NCBI GenBank assembly: GCA_963816545.1 | Contig: CAWFLE010000007.1 | Coordinates: forward strand, 868,001 to 932,000 | Direction of reading: 5' to 3' | Length of the DNA: 64,000 nucleotides | Source of the DNA: Albimonas sp963816545 | Lineage (GTDB): Bacteria > Pseudomonadota > Alphaproteobacteria > Rhodobacterales > Rhodobacteraceae | In this document: piece by piece, positions 24,357 through 33,266 of the stretch | Layout of the letters: each line of letters starts with the position of its first letter | How positions within the stretch are numbered: the stretch's first letter is position 1 | The notes under the pieces: model-generated | The model's database searches: none | What the model saw: the letters and a program-made list of their open reading frames with translations, nothing else | Told to the model about the DNA's origin: nothing | Program-made: the position numbers and the translations under genes

Positions 24357-25280
24357 ATGAAGGACGACACTGCCGCGGACGATCCCTACGCCACCCTTGG
24401 CGTCGAGCGGACGGCGAGCGCGAAGGAGATCCGCGCCGCGTGGCGCAGGCTGGTCAAGGCGAGCCATCCGGACCTGCATCCGGGCGACCCGCAGGCGGAG
24501 GCGCGGTTCAAGCGCGTCTCGGCGGCTTGGGACCTGCTGGGCGATCCCGAGAGGCGCGCGCGCTTCGACCGGGGGGAGATCGACGCCTCGGGCGCCGAGG
24601 CGCCGCAGCCGCAATGGTGGCGCCAGCACGCCGAGCAGGAGGGGGCGGAACGCTACCACGCGGGCGGCGGCTTCGACGATTTCGCGGACATGTCGGACGT
24701 GTTCTCGGAGCTGTTCCGCCGGCGGGGCGAGGCAGGACCGCGGCGCGGGCGGGACCTGCGGCTGCGGCTGGAGCTGGACTTTCTGGATGCCGTGCGGGGG
24801 GCGCGGCCGAGGGTGGAGCTGCCGGGCGCGGGGCGGCTGGAGATCCCGGTCCCGGCCGGGGTGCGCGAGGGCGAGGTGCTGCGGCTGGCGGGGCTGGGCG
24901 AGCCCGGCCCCGGCGGCGGGCCCGCGGGCGACGCGCTGGTGGAGGTGGCGGTGCGGCCGCATCCGGTCTTCCTGCGCGAGGGGGACGACATCCGGCTGGA
25001 GCTGCCGATCACGCTTTATGAGGCGGTGCTGGGGGGGAAGGTGGAGGTTCCGACCGTCCGGGGGCGGGTGACGATGACCGTGCCGAAGGGCGCCTCGGGG
25101 GGAAAGGTGCTGCGGCTGCGGGGCAAGGGCGTCAAGGCGGCGGGGCGGCCGGCGGGCGACCAGCTGGTGACGCTGCGGATCGTGGCGCCGGAGGCGGCGG
25201 ACGAGGAGCTGGTCCGGTTCATGGAAGGCTGGCGCGAGCGCCGGCCCTACGACCCCCGCGCGAAGCTGAGGAGCCTGTGA
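24357..25280 (+). CDS. cbpA: CbpA-type DnaJ co-chaperone
   Basis: 307 residues. The J domain at ~8-72 has the HPD motif in SHPDLHPGD, followed by a linker and two C-terminal substrate domains (GRDLRLRLELDFLDAVRG, EIPVPAGVREGEVLRL, VPKGASGGKVLRLRGKGV). There is no zinc-finger cysteine region, which places it in the CbpA class. It would recruit DnaK to Hsp20-held clients. The stop overlaps the cbpM start (TGATG). A decayed paralogue of the same pair is at 42.6-43.5 kb. Confidence 0.92.
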   Translation: MKDDTAADDPYATLGVERTASAKEIRAAWRRLVKASHPDLHPGDPQAEARFKRVSAAWDLLGDPERRARFDRGEIDASGAEAPQPQWWRQHAEQEGAERYHAGGGFDDFADMSDVFSELFRRRGEAGPRRGRDLRLRLELDFLDAVRGARPRVELPGAGRLEIPVPAGVREGEVLRLAGLGEPGPGGGPAGDALVEVAVRPHPVFLREGDDIRLELPITLYEAVLGGKVEVPTVRGRVTMTVPKGASGGKVLRLRGKGVKAAGRPAGDQLVTLRIVAPEAADEELVRFMEGWRERRPYDPRAKLRSL

Positions 25281-25600
25281 TGACCTGCACCGAGGAGGAG
25301 GCGGCCGCGAGGACCGGCGTGCAGGCGGCGCGCCTGCGGGTCTGGACGGCGGAGGGCTGGGTGCGCCCGGCGCGCGGGCCGGAGGGGCCGGTCTTCGATG
25401 CGCTGGACCTCGCGCGGATCGCGCTGGTGGCGCGGCTGCGCGACGAACTGGAGCTGGGGGATGAGGCGCTTCCGGTGGTGCTGTCGCTGCTCGACCAGAT
25501 GCACGGGATGCGGGCGGAGATGCGCCGGCTGTGCGCCGCGCTGGACGCCCTGCCCCCGGAGCTGCGGGCGCGCATCGCGCAGGCGACGGCGGAGGGCTGA
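25280..25600 (+). CDS. cbpM: CbpM chaperone modulator
   Basis: 106 residues from ATG 25280, coupled to cbpA. It has a MerR-like helical core (RTGVQAARLRVWTAEGWV, ALDLARIALVARLRDEL, ALPVVLSLLDQMHGM). CbpM binds the J domain of CbpA and inhibits it, setting its activity. The C-terminal LPPELRARIAQA is conserved in the paralogue near 42.7 kb. Confidence 0.88.
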   Translation: MTCTEEEAAARTGVQAARLRVWTAEGWVRPARGPEGPVFDALDLARIALVARLRDELELGDEALPVVLSLLDQMHGMRAEMRRLCAALDALPPELRARIAQATAEG

Positions 25601-25602
25601 GG

Positions 25603-25911
25603 GTGCGCGCCATAGTGCTGGAGCGGGCGGGCGGACCAATGCGGCCTCGGGGCCTGCCGGGGCAGGTCCTGGTCGAGGTCTCGGCCTGCGGGGTCTGCCG
25701 CACGGACCTGCCCATTCCGGACGGAGAGCTGGGCGCGCCGAAGCTGCCGCTCGTTTCGGGGCACGAGATCGTGGTGCGGGAGGCGGGGGTGCGGAGGCAG
25801 GTGGAGCTTTTCCCGCTGGAGGCGGCAAACGAGGCGCTGGCCCGGCTGCGCGCGGGAAAGGTCCTCGGGGCCTGCGTGCTGGCGCCCGGCGCGGACGGGG
25901 GGCGGCGATGA
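25603..25911 (+). pseudogene. Zinc alcohol dehydrogenase with large internal deletion, frame kept
   Basis: From GTG 25603, 102 residues. The first ~55 are the start of a medium-chain dehydrogenase (GQVLVEVSACGVCRTDLPI with the catalytic-zinc Cys, LPLVSGHEIVV with its His/Glu). The last ~35 are the far C-terminus of the same family (VELFPLEAANEALARLRAGKV). The structural-zinc loop and the whole NAD-binding domain, ~220 residues, are gone without breaking the frame. It overlaps atpD by four bases (ATGA), so the operon remains coupled. It cannot be an active dehydrogenase. Confidence 0.8.
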
Positions 25912-27324
25912 CCGCACAGGGCCGGATCGTCGCCATCCGTGGCGCGGTGGTGGACGTGGCCTTCCCCGAGGGCGCGCTGCCGGCGGTGGAGGAGGCGCTG
26001 GCGCTGGGCGTGGACGGCGCGGTGGCCTCCGAGGTGCAGGCGCATCCGGGGCCGACGCGGGTGCGGGCGATCGCGCTGGGTCCCACCGGCGGGCTGCGGC
26101 GCGGCGACCCCGCGCGGGCGCTGGGGGGGCCGCTGACCGTCCCGGTGGGCGAGGCGGTGCTGGGCCGCCTGCTCGACGTGCAGGGGCGGGTCGGGGACGG
26201 GGGGCCGCCGCTGCCGCAGGACGTCCCGCGCCGGCCGATCCACCGGGCGCCGCCGCCGCTCTCGGCCCAGACGGCGGGGACGGAGCTGTTCGCCACCGGC
26301 ATCAAGGTGATCGACCTGCTGACGCCGCTGGCGCACGGGGGGAAGGCCGCGATGTTCGGGGGGGCCGGCGTTGGCAAGACCGTGCTGGTGATGGAGCTGA
26401 TCCGGGCCATGGCGTCGGGCTACGAGGGGCTGTCGGTGTTCGCCGGGGTGGGCGAGCGGTCGCGCGAGGGGCACGAGATGCTGCTCGACATGCGCCGCTC
26501 GGGCGTGCTGGCGCGGACGGTGCTGCTTTACGGGCAGATGGCGGAGCCGCCGGGCGCGCGCTGGCGGGCGCCGCTGGCGGCGCTGGCGGTGGCCGAGCAT
26601 TTCCGCGACGAGATGGGGCGCAACGTGCTGCTGCTGATGGACAACGTCTTCCGCTTCGTTCAGGCGGGGGCCGAGGTCTCGGGCCTGCTGGGGCGGATGC
26701 CGTCGCGGGTGGGCTACCAGCCGACGCTGGCCGACGAGGTGGCGGCGCTGCAGGAGCGGATCGCCTCGGTGGCCGGCGCCTCGATCACCGCGGTCGAGGC
26801 GGTCTACGTGCCGGCCGACGACTTCACCGACCCCGCCGTGACCGCCATCGCCGCGCATGTGGATTTCGACCGTGGTGCTGTCGCGGGGCATGGCGGCGGA
26901 GGGGCTGTATCCGGCGGTGGATCCGGTGGTGTCGTCCTCGGTCCTGCTCGACCCGGCGGTGGTGGGCGAGCGGCATGCGCGCTGCGCGGGCGAGGTGCGC
27001 CGGGCGCTGGAGCGGAGCCGCGAGCTTCAGGACGTGATCGCGTTGCTGGGGGTGGAGGAGCTGGGGGCGGAGGACCGCCGCCTGGTCGTGCGCGCGCGCC
27101 GTCTGCAGCGGTTCCTGACCCAGCCCTTCGGCGTGACCGAGGCCTTCACGGGGATGCCCGGCCGGTCCGTGTCCGCCGAGGAGACGGTGCGGGGCTGCGA
27201 GGCGATCCTCGGGGGCGAGTGCGACGGGTGGCGGGAGAGCTCGCTTTACATGGTGGGGGGGCTGGACGAGGCGCGGGCGAAGGAGGACGCCGCCCGGGCG
27301 CAGGGCGCGGAGGCGGCGGCGTGA
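25908..27324 (+). pseudogene. atpD: N-ATPase beta subunit, one-base frameshift
   Basis: ATG 25908 begins TAQGRIVAIRGAVVDVAFPEG. Walker A is GGAGVGKTVLV, followed by VGERSREGHEM, YGQMAEPPGARW and Walker B VLLLMDN. At ~26862 an extra T in GATTTCG breaks the frame; LSRGMAAEGLYPAVDPV and the C-terminal domain continue to 27324. Removing one T restores ~471 residues. The DPAVTAIAAHVD wording and the gene order D-C-Q-R-B-E-F-A-G are those of N-type ATPases, laterally spread rotary ATPases additional to the housekeeping F-ATPase. If the shift is real, the complex is dead. Confidence 0.85.
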
Positions 27325-27767
27325 CCGGGCGGCTGCATCTGGTGGTGACGACGCCGGCGGGGATCCTCGTGGATGTGGCGGACGTGGTGGCGCTGCGGGC
27401 CGAGGATGGGAGCGGCGGCTTTGGGGTTCTGCCGGGGCGCGAGGACCTGCTGACGGCGCTACCGCCCTCGGTTCTGCGCTGGCGGCGGGCGGGGGGCGGG
27501 GTCGGGTTCTGCTCGGTCGGGGGCGGGGCGCTGCGGGTCGAAGGCGGGCGCCGCGTCGCCGTCGCCTGCCGGCAGGGCGCGGCGGGGGACGATCTTGCCC
27601 GGCTGGAGGCGCAGGTCCGCGCCCGGCGCGAGGCGGACGCCGAGGCCGATCGGGCGGCGCGGGCCGAGCACACGCGCCTGCACGCGCAGGCGGTGCGGCG
27701 GCTGATGCGCTGGCTGCGGCCCGCGGGCGGCTTCCCCGAGGCGCAGTCCCCCGGGGCCGAGCCATGA
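27321..27767 (+). CDS. atpC: N-ATPase epsilon subunit
   Basis: 148 residues from GTG 27321, overlapping the beta stop (GTGA). The N-terminal beta-sandwich (LHLVVTTPAGILVDVADVVALRAEDGSGGFGVLPGREDLL) is clear, and a C-terminal helical part is Arg/Ala-rich. It forms part of the central stalk linking the catalytic head to the c-ring. The following start overlaps its stop (ATGA). Confidence 0.88.
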   Translation: MTGRLHLVVTTPAGILVDVADVVALRAEDGSGGFGVLPGREDLLTALPPSVLRWRRAGGGVGFCSVGGGALRVEGGRRVAVACRQGAAGDDLARLEAQVRARREADAEADRAARAEHTRLHAQAVRRLMRWLRPAGGFPEAQSPGAEP

Positions 27768-28042
27768 GTGCGGAGCCGCCGGACCGGCTGGCCGAGGCCG
27801 CCCGGCGCGCCGCCGAGCGCGAGGCGGAGAGGCGGCGGGACCCGGAGCCGTCGCTCGGGGCGCGGCTGGGGCGGATCGGGGCGCTGGGCTGGATCATCGC
27901 CGGGCCGATCCTGCTGGGGCTGGGGCTGGGGCGCTGGCTGGACGGGCGCTTCGCGACCGGGGCGCTGCTGACGGCGCCGCTGATCATGCTTGGGGCGGGG
28001 GCGGGGCTGTGCCTTGCGTGGCGGTGGATGCACCGGGGATGA
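27764..28042 (+). CDS. atpQ: N-ATPase accessory subunit AtpQ (AtpZ/AtpI-like)
   Basis: 92 residues. A charged N-terminus (~45 residues) is followed by two hydrophobic helices (LGWIIAGPILLGLGLGRWLD, LLTAPLIMLGAGAGLCLAW). Position between epsilon and AtpR is diagnostic for the N-ATPase operon. Thought to help assembly or ion supply; not proven. Confidence 0.82.
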   Translation: MSAEPPDRLAEAARRAAEREAERRRDPEPSLGARLGRIGALGWIIAGPILLGLGLGRWLDGRFATGALLTAPLIMLGAGAGLCLAWRWMHRG

Positions 28043-28052
28043 GGAGCGTGGA

Positions 28053-28334
28053 ATGAGCGGGGGCGGGATCGCATCGGAAGCGGCGCTGGGTGCGGCGGCT
28101 GGGCTGGTGCTCGGGGTCGTGCATTTCCGGGCGCTTCGGCGAAATGCGGAGCTCTATCTGGACGGGCGGGGGCCGTGGCGGGCGGCGGCGGTTCAGGTGG
28201 GGCGGTTCTGCCTGCTGGCGCTCGGGCTCTGGGCGCTGGCCCGGATCGGGGCGCCGGCGCTGCTGGGGGGCGCGCTCGGGCTGCTGGCGGGGCGGCGGGT
28301 CGCGCTCGGGCGGCTGCGGGAGCGGCGGGGATGA
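28053..28334 (+). CDS. atpR: N-ATPase accessory membrane subunit AtpR
   Basis: 93 residues from ATG 28053, ten bases after atpQ with GAGGAGCG upstream. Three hydrophobic segments are present (AALGAAAGLVLGVVHF, FCLLALGLWALARI, LLGGALGLLAG). AtpR is found only in N-ATPase operons and is proposed to interact with the c-ring through conserved arginines; RALRRN here would fit. It overlaps atpB (ATGA). Confidence 0.8.
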   Translation: MSGGGIASEAALGAAAGLVLGVVHFRALRRNAELYLDGRGPWRAAAVQVGRFCLLALGLWALARIGAPALLGGALGLLAGRRVALGRLRERRG

Positions 28335-29023
28335 ACTCGCCGCTGGTGCTGGAGCCGCTGTTCCGATTGGGGCCGTTGCCGATCACGGCCCCGGTCGCGG
28401 TCACCTGGGGGCTGGTGGCGGGGCTGGGGCTGGGCTGCGCGCTGGCCACCCGGCGGCTCGCGCTGCGGCCCGGGCCGCGGCAGGCGTTCCTGGAGGCGGT
28501 GGTGGGCTTCGTGGACGATCAGGTGCGCGAGGCGATGCAGCGCGATCCGGCCCCGTTCCGCGCCCTGATCGGGACGATCTTCCTTTACGTGCTCGTCGCC
28601 AACTGGTCCGCGCTGATCCCCGGGGTGGAGCCGCCGACCGCGCATCTGGAGACCGATGCGGCGCTGGCGCTGATCGTGCTCGCGGCCACGGTCCGGCTCG
28701 GGATCGCCGCGCGGGGGGTCGGGGGCTATCTGCGGACCTTCGCGGAGCCGAGCTGGGCCATGATCCCGCTGAACCTGCTGGAGCAGCTGACGCGGACGTT
28801 CTCGCTGGTCGTGCGGCTGTTCGGGAACGTGATGAGCGGGGTGTTCGTGGTCGGCATCGTGCTGTCGCTGGCGGGGCTGCTGGTGCCGATCCCGCTCATG
28901 GCGCTCGATCTGCTGACGGGCGCCGTGCAGGCCTACATCTTCGCGGTGCTCGCCACCGTGTTCATCGGCGCCGCGGTCGGCGAGGACCGGACGCCCGCAA
29001 CTCATGAGGACGGCCCCGGATGA
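28331..29023 (+). CDS. atpB: N-ATPase subunit a (ion channel)
   Basis: 230 residues with five or six membrane helices. The essential arginine is in FSLVVRLFGNVMSG, and the last helices have VQAYIFAVLATVFIG. It passes ions to and from the c-ring. The membrane portion is complete. It overlaps atpE by four bases. Confidence 0.92.
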   Translation: MNSPLVLEPLFRLGPLPITAPVAVTWGLVAGLGLGCALATRRLALRPGPRQAFLEAVVGFVDDQVREAMQRDPAPFRALIGTIFLYVLVANWSALIPGVEPPTAHLETDAALALIVLAATVRLGIAARGVGGYLRTFAEPSWAMIPLNLLEQLTRTFSLVVRLFGNVMSGVFVVGIVLSLAGLLVPIPLMALDLLTGAVQAYIFAVLATVFIGAAVGEDRTPATHEDGPG

Positions 29024-29274
29024 CCGACGCGACCCTGATCCATATCGCCTCCATCCTCGCCGCCGGGCTGGCGGTGTCCTTCGGGGCCATCGGGCCGGCG
29101 CTGGCCGAGGGGCGGGCGGTCGCCGCCGCCATGGACGCCATCGCCCGCCAGCCTGAGGCCGCGGGGACGCTGTCGCGCACGCTGTTCGTCGGGCTGGCGA
29201 TGATCGAGACCATGGCGATCTACTGTCTGGTGGTGGCGCTGCTGGTGCTGTTCGCCAACCCCTTCGCGGGCTGA
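29020..29274 (+). CDS. atpE: N-ATPase subunit c (rotor ring)
   Basis: 84 residues forming a two-helix hairpin. Helix 1 has IGPALAEG and helix 2 has GLAMIETMAIYCLVV, so there are two carboxylates per subunit (Glu in AEG, Glu in IET) and a Thr next to the second. N-ATPases were predicted to move sodium from such sites, but a double-carboxylate c-ring of this type has also been argued to be proton-specific, so the ion is left open. Confidence 0.92.
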   Translation: MTDATLIHIASILAAGLAVSFGAIGPALAEGRAVAAAMDAIARQPEAAGTLSRTLFVGLAMIETMAIYCLVVALLVLFANPFAG

Positions 29275-29283
29275 CGCGGGGCC

Positions 29284-30018
29284 ATGCGCATCGACTGGTG
29301 GACGCTGGGTCTGCAGACGGTCAACGTCCTGGTGCTGCTGTGGATCCTGCGGCGGTTCCTGTTCCGCCCGGTGGCGGGGATTCTGCAGGCGCGGCGCGAG
29401 GCGGCGGCGCGGGAGCTGGCGGAGGCCGACGCCGCCCGCCGGGAGGCCGACGCCGCGCGGGCGCAGGCGGTGGCCGAGGCGGAGGCGGCCGCGGGCGCGC
29501 GGCGGGACCTGCTGGAGGCGGCGCAGCAGGCGGCGGCGCACGAGAAGGCGGCGCTGGTGGAGGCCGCGCGGGCCGAGGCGGCGGCGATGCTGGCGGCGGC
29601 GCAGGCGCGGCGGGAGGCGGAGCGCGCGCGGGACGAGGACGCGCTGTCGGACCGTGCCGCGCGGCTGGCGGTGGAGATCGCGGCCCGGGCGCTGGCCCGC
29701 CTGCCCGAGGCGCTGCGCGTGGCGCCCTTCATCGACGGGCTGGCGGCGGCGGCGGCGGACCTGCCGGAGGCGACGCGGCGGGAGCTGGTGGGCGCGCCCC
29801 TGCCGGTTCGGACGCCGCGGCCGCTGGAGGAGGACGAGCGGGCGGCGCTGGAGGATGCGCTGTCGCGGGCGCTGGGAGGGCCGGTGCGGCTGGCGCCGAG
29901 CGTGGACGCCACGTTGGTCGCGGGGCTGGAGATCGAGGGCGCGCACGGGTCGGCGCGCAACCACCTGCGCGCGGATCTCGACCGGATGGCCGCGGAGCTG
30001 ACCCGCCATGACGACTGA
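29284..30018 (+). CDS. atpF: N-ATPase subunit b with delta-like C-terminus
   Basis: 244 residues, longer than a plain b subunit. One membrane helix at the start (NVLVLLWILRRFLFRP) is followed by a long Ala/Glu/Arg coiled coil to ~residue 140 and a C-terminal piece (ALGGPVRLAPSVDATLVAGL) resembling the end of delta/OSCP. This fits the absence of a separate delta gene in N-ATPase operons. It forms the stator stalk. The last 11 bases overlap atpA. Confidence 0.88.
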   Translation: MRIDWWTLGLQTVNVLVLLWILRRFLFRPVAGILQARREAAARELAEADAARREADAARAQAVAEAEAAAGARRDLLEAAQQAAAHEKAALVEAARAEAAAMLAAAQARREAERARDEDALSDRAARLAVEIAARALARLPEALRVAPFIDGLAAAAADLPEATRRELVGAPLPVRTPRPLEEDERAALEDALSRALGGPVRLAPSVDATLVAGLEIEGAHGSARNHLRADLDRMAAELTRHDD

Positions 30019-31519
30019 GCCGGACGACTGGATCGCGCAGCGCCGCGCGCGGCTTGCGGGGCTGCGGTTCGCGCCCGAGGCGGCGAGCCTGGGGCGGGTG
30101 ACTTCGGTGGGGGACGGCATCGCGCGGGTCTCGGGCCTGCCGGACGCGCGGCTCGACGAGCTGCTGCGTTTCGAGGGGGGGCGGATGGGCTTCATCCTTG
30201 CGCTGGACGAGGCGGAGATCGGGGCGGTGCTGATCGACGACGCCGCGGGGATCGAGGCGGGCCAGGCGGTCCGGGGCACGGGGGAGGTGCTGCGCACCGT
30301 GACGGGGGACGCGCTGCTCGGGCGCGTGGTGGACCCGCTGGGCCGGCCGCTGGATGGGGGGCCTGCGCCGCAGGGGCCGCGCCGACCGGTGGAGCGGGCG
30401 GCGCCGGCGATCATCGACCGCGACCCGATCGCGGAGCAGGTGGAGACGGGGGTGCTGGCGGTGGACGCGATGTTCGCGCTGGGGCGCGGGCAGCGGGAGC
30501 TGATCATTGGGGATCGGGCGACGGGCAAGACCTCGCTCGCGGTCGATGCCATCGTGGCGCAGAAGCGGTCGGAGCTGGTCTGCGTCTACGTGGCGGTGGG
30601 GCAGCGGGCGACGGCGGTGCAGCGGGCGATCGAGGCGATCCGCCGGCACGGGGCGCCGGAGCGGTGCATCTTCGTGGTCGCTTCGGCCGCCGCGCCGGCG
30701 GGGCTGCAATGGGTGGCGCCCTTCGCGGGCATGACCATGGCCGAGGAGATCCGCGACCGTGGCGGGCACGCGCTGATCGTGATCGACGACCTGACCAAGC
30801 ACGCGGCCACGCACCGGGAGCTGGCGCTGCTGATGCGCGAGCCGCCGGGGCGCGAGGCCTATCCGGGCGACGTGTTCCACCTGCATGCACGGCTGCTGGA
30901 GCGGGCGGCGAAGCTGTCGGCGGCGAAGGGGGGCGGGTCGCTGACCGCGCTGCCCATCGCCGAGACCGATGCGGGGGCGCTGTCGGCCTACATCCCCACC
31001 AACCTGATCTCGATCACCGACGGGCAGATCGTGCTGGACCAGCGGCTGTTCGCGGCGGGGCAGCGGCCGGCGGTGGATGTGGGGCTGAGCGTGAGCCGGG
31101 TGGGCGGCAAGGCGCAGGCCCCGGCGCTGCAGGCGCTGGCGGGGCGGCTGAGGCTGGATTACGCGCAGTTCCTGGAGCTGGAGATGTTCACGCGGCTGGG
31201 CGGGCTGCCGGACGGGCGGCTGGCGGCGCAGGTGGCGCGGGGCGGGGCGATCCGGGCGCTGCTGACGCAGCCGCGCCTCGCGCCCCTGCGGCTGGGGGAG
31301 CAGGCGGGGCTGCTGGCGGCGCTGGCGGAGGGGGCGCTGGACGGGCGGGGACCGGAGGCGGTCGCCGCCCTGCGCGCGCGCCTGCCGGCGCGGATGGCGA
31401 CGGAGGCGCCGGAGCTGACGGAGGCGGGCCGGCCCCTGCCGGAGGCCGCGCGGGCGCGGCTGGCGGCGCTGGCGCGGGCGATCCTCGATGAGGCGGGGGC
31501 CGGCGGGGCGGCGCCATGA
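30008..31519 (+). CDS. atpA: N-ATPase alpha subunit
   Basis: 503 residues, full length. The beta-barrel start (LGRVTSVGDGIARVSGL), Walker A GDRATGKTSLAVDAI near residue 170, IYVAVGQR-like CVYVAVGQRATAVQ and the ISITDGQIVLD block near residue 335 are all present. It forms the catalytic hexamer with beta. The frame is clean, unlike atpD. Confidence 0.93.
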   Translation: MTTEPDDWIAQRRARLAGLRFAPEAASLGRVTSVGDGIARVSGLPDARLDELLRFEGGRMGFILALDEAEIGAVLIDDAAGIEAGQAVRGTGEVLRTVTGDALLGRVVDPLGRPLDGGPAPQGPRRPVERAAPAIIDRDPIAEQVETGVLAVDAMFALGRGQRELIIGDRATGKTSLAVDAIVAQKRSELVCVYVAVGQRATAVQRAIEAIRRHGAPERCIFVVASAAAPAGLQWVAPFAGMTMAEEIRDRGGHALIVIDDLTKHAATHRELALLMREPPGREAYPGDVFHLHARLLERAAKLSAAKGGGSLTALPIAETDAGALSAYIPTNLISITDGQIVLDQRLFAAGQRPAVDVGLSVSRVGGKAQAPALQALAGRLRLDYAQFLELEMFTRLGGLPDGRLAAQVARGGAIRALLTQPRLAPLRLGEQAGLLAALAEGALDGRGPEAVAALRARLPARMATEAPELTEAGRPLPEAARARLAALARAILDEAGAGGAAP

Positions 31520-32346
31520 GCGGCGAGGGCGCCCGGGTCGCGGCGCGGATGGAGGCGGTGCGCCAGCTCTCGGCCGCGGTGTCGGCCATGCAGGGGGTGG
31601 CGGCGGCGCGGATGCGGGAGGCGGAGGCCCGGCTTTCGGGCGTGCGCGCCCATGCGGCCACGGTGGCGCAGGCCATGGGCGAGGCGCTGGCCCTGCTGCC
31701 CTATCCGGGCCGGCGCCCTGCCGCGGAGGGCCGGCCGGGGCGCGTGGTCTTCGCCATCTGCGCCGAGCAGGGCTTCGTCGGGGGCTTCGACGAGCGGGTG
31801 CTGGAGGCCGTGCAGGCGGAGGCGCCGGACGAGCTGATGCTGGTCGGGGCGCGGGCGGAGGGCGTGGCGCGGAGCCTCGGCCTGCCCGTCGGGTGGACCG
31901 CGGCGATGGCGGCGCATGTGGACCAGGCGGCGCCGCTGGCGGACCGGGCGACGGAGGCGCTGCTGGCGGCCGGCGCGGGGCGCGTGACGCTGGTTCACGC
32001 GATGCCCGGCGCGGGCCGGGTGCGCGTCGTGCGCCGGGCGCTGGTCCCCTTCGACTACGGGCGCTTCCCGGCCCCACCGCCGGGCCGGCGGCCGCAGATC
32101 ACCCTGCCGCCGGAGGTCCTCGTGGTGCGGCTGGCCGAGGAATATCTGTTCGCGGAGCTGTGCGAGGCGCTGGTGCTGTCCTTCGCCGCCGAGAACGAGG
32201 CGCGGCTGCGGGTGATGGTCTCGGCCTCGGCGGCAGCGAAGCGGCAGGTCGGGACGCTCTCCGCCCTAGCGCGCCGGCTGCGCCAGCAGGAGATCACCGA
32301 CGAGATCGTAGAGCTGGCCGCCGGCGCCGCGCCGGCGCGGCGATGA
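31516..32346 (+). CDS. atpG: N-ATPase gamma subunit
   Basis: 276 residues. The long N- and C-terminal helices of the rotor shaft are visible (AARMEAVRQLSAAVSAMQGVAAARM; the end RRLRQQEITDEIVELAAGA), around a central domain with VVFAICAEQGFVGGFDERVL. It is more divergent than housekeeping gamma, as usual for N-ATPases. The last gene of the operon. Confidence 0.88.
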   Translation: MSGEGARVAARMEAVRQLSAAVSAMQGVAAARMREAEARLSGVRAHAATVAQAMGEALALLPYPGRRPAAEGRPGRVVFAICAEQGFVGGFDERVLEAVQAEAPDELMLVGARAEGVARSLGLPVGWTAAMAAHVDQAAPLADRATEALLAAGAGRVTLVHAMPGAGRVRVVRRALVPFDYGRFPAPPPGRRPQITLPPEVLVVRLAEEYLFAELCEALVLSFAAENEARLRVMVSASAAAKRQVGTLSALARRLRQQEITDEIVELAAGAAPARR

Positions 32347-32719
32347 GCGGGGCCGGCGGGCTGCGGCTGACCAGCTCCTCTGCCGCCAGCCCGCGCGCAG
32401 CACCCCCGCAGCCTCGACGGCGTCCAGTCCAGCCGCGGGCGCGGTTCCGGGCCGCGATCGCTGCGCGAGGAGCCGGCGGGAGACCTCGGCCAACGGCTTC
32501 TCGGTGTCCCAAGCGCTGATCGCCTCGCTGCAGGCGCCGCCGTTGATCTCGATGTTGCGCAAGTCCGAGGCGAAGCGCACGTCGTAGCGGCCGCAATGGG
32601 GCTCGGACATCGAGTGGAAGATGGCGTCGTACCGTGCCGAGAGCGCGGGTGATCAGCGCATCAGCGTTACGGTAGAGCCCGCCTATCCGGATCGAGCCGA
32701 TTGTCCGTCGCCAGATAAT
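32347..32719. other. Stretch without a recognised gene
   Basis: About 370 bp between atpG and IS3 debris. Short open pieces exist on the minus strand (for example around 32460-32610, RNIEINGGACSEAISAWDTE), which may be part of a lost gene, but no family is recognised. Confidence 0.4.
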
Positions 32720-33266
32720 TTGAGAATGAAGTCGCGTTCGCTTTGAAGGGATGGGCTCCTGGCGTTGAGGTTGTGCGGCGCGACTGCTGTGGAGCAAGCG
32801 GCGCTGTCGGATTGTCTCGATGCTGCGTCTTTCGAGGATGGCGGCGGGCCGGCCGAATTGGACGTCGGCGGGTGTGGGATTGCCGAGGCTCTCGCGGGCG
32901 CGGCGGTGTTTGTAACGATCGACGAAGTCGGCGATGGCGGCTTCGAGGGCGCCAGGCAGATAGTGGTTCTCGAGCAGGATCCGGTTCTTCAGCGTCTGAT
33001 GCCGGGGTTCGGTCGTTCGGCGCGCCGCGGACGTGGTCCATGCCCCTATCCTTCAGGAAATTCGCGAGATCGCCGGCGATGTATGACGAGCCGTTGTCGC
33101 TGAGCAGCCGCGAGCGGTGGAGCCCCGCGATGCTCTCCTCGCCGCGCAGACCCTCCAGCACGATGCGGTTCTTCTTCTCCGCCTGATGCTGCTTCCGGAT
33201 TTGCCGCCGGATGTCCTTCACGACCTTCTCGGCCGGCGGCTTCATCGTCTCGATCATCCGTTTCAT
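32720..33266 (-). pseudogene. IS3-family transposase remnant with internal deletion
   Basis: From ATG 33266 the first ~50 residues are an IS3 OrfA start (KKNRIVLEGLRGEESIAGL). At ~33113 it jumps straight into the OrfB integrase core (LLSDNGSSYIAGDLANFLKDRG, with a DDE Asp). After another break near 33020, the C-terminal HQTLKNRILLENHYLPGAL and YKHRRARESLGNPTPADV follow in a different frame. About 700 bp of the element are missing. It is inactive. Confidence 0.8.

Noticed and set aside
26862..26866. Programmed ribosomal frameshift in atpD
   Set aside because: No slippery heptamer or downstream pseudoknot is evident, and beta subunits are not known to use frameshifting; mutation or error is simpler.
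25398..27767. A 789-residue open frame across cbpM, ADH remnant, atpD and atpC
   Set aside because: It joins several genes by chance frame openness at high GC; only the atpD N-terminal part and atpC within it are real.
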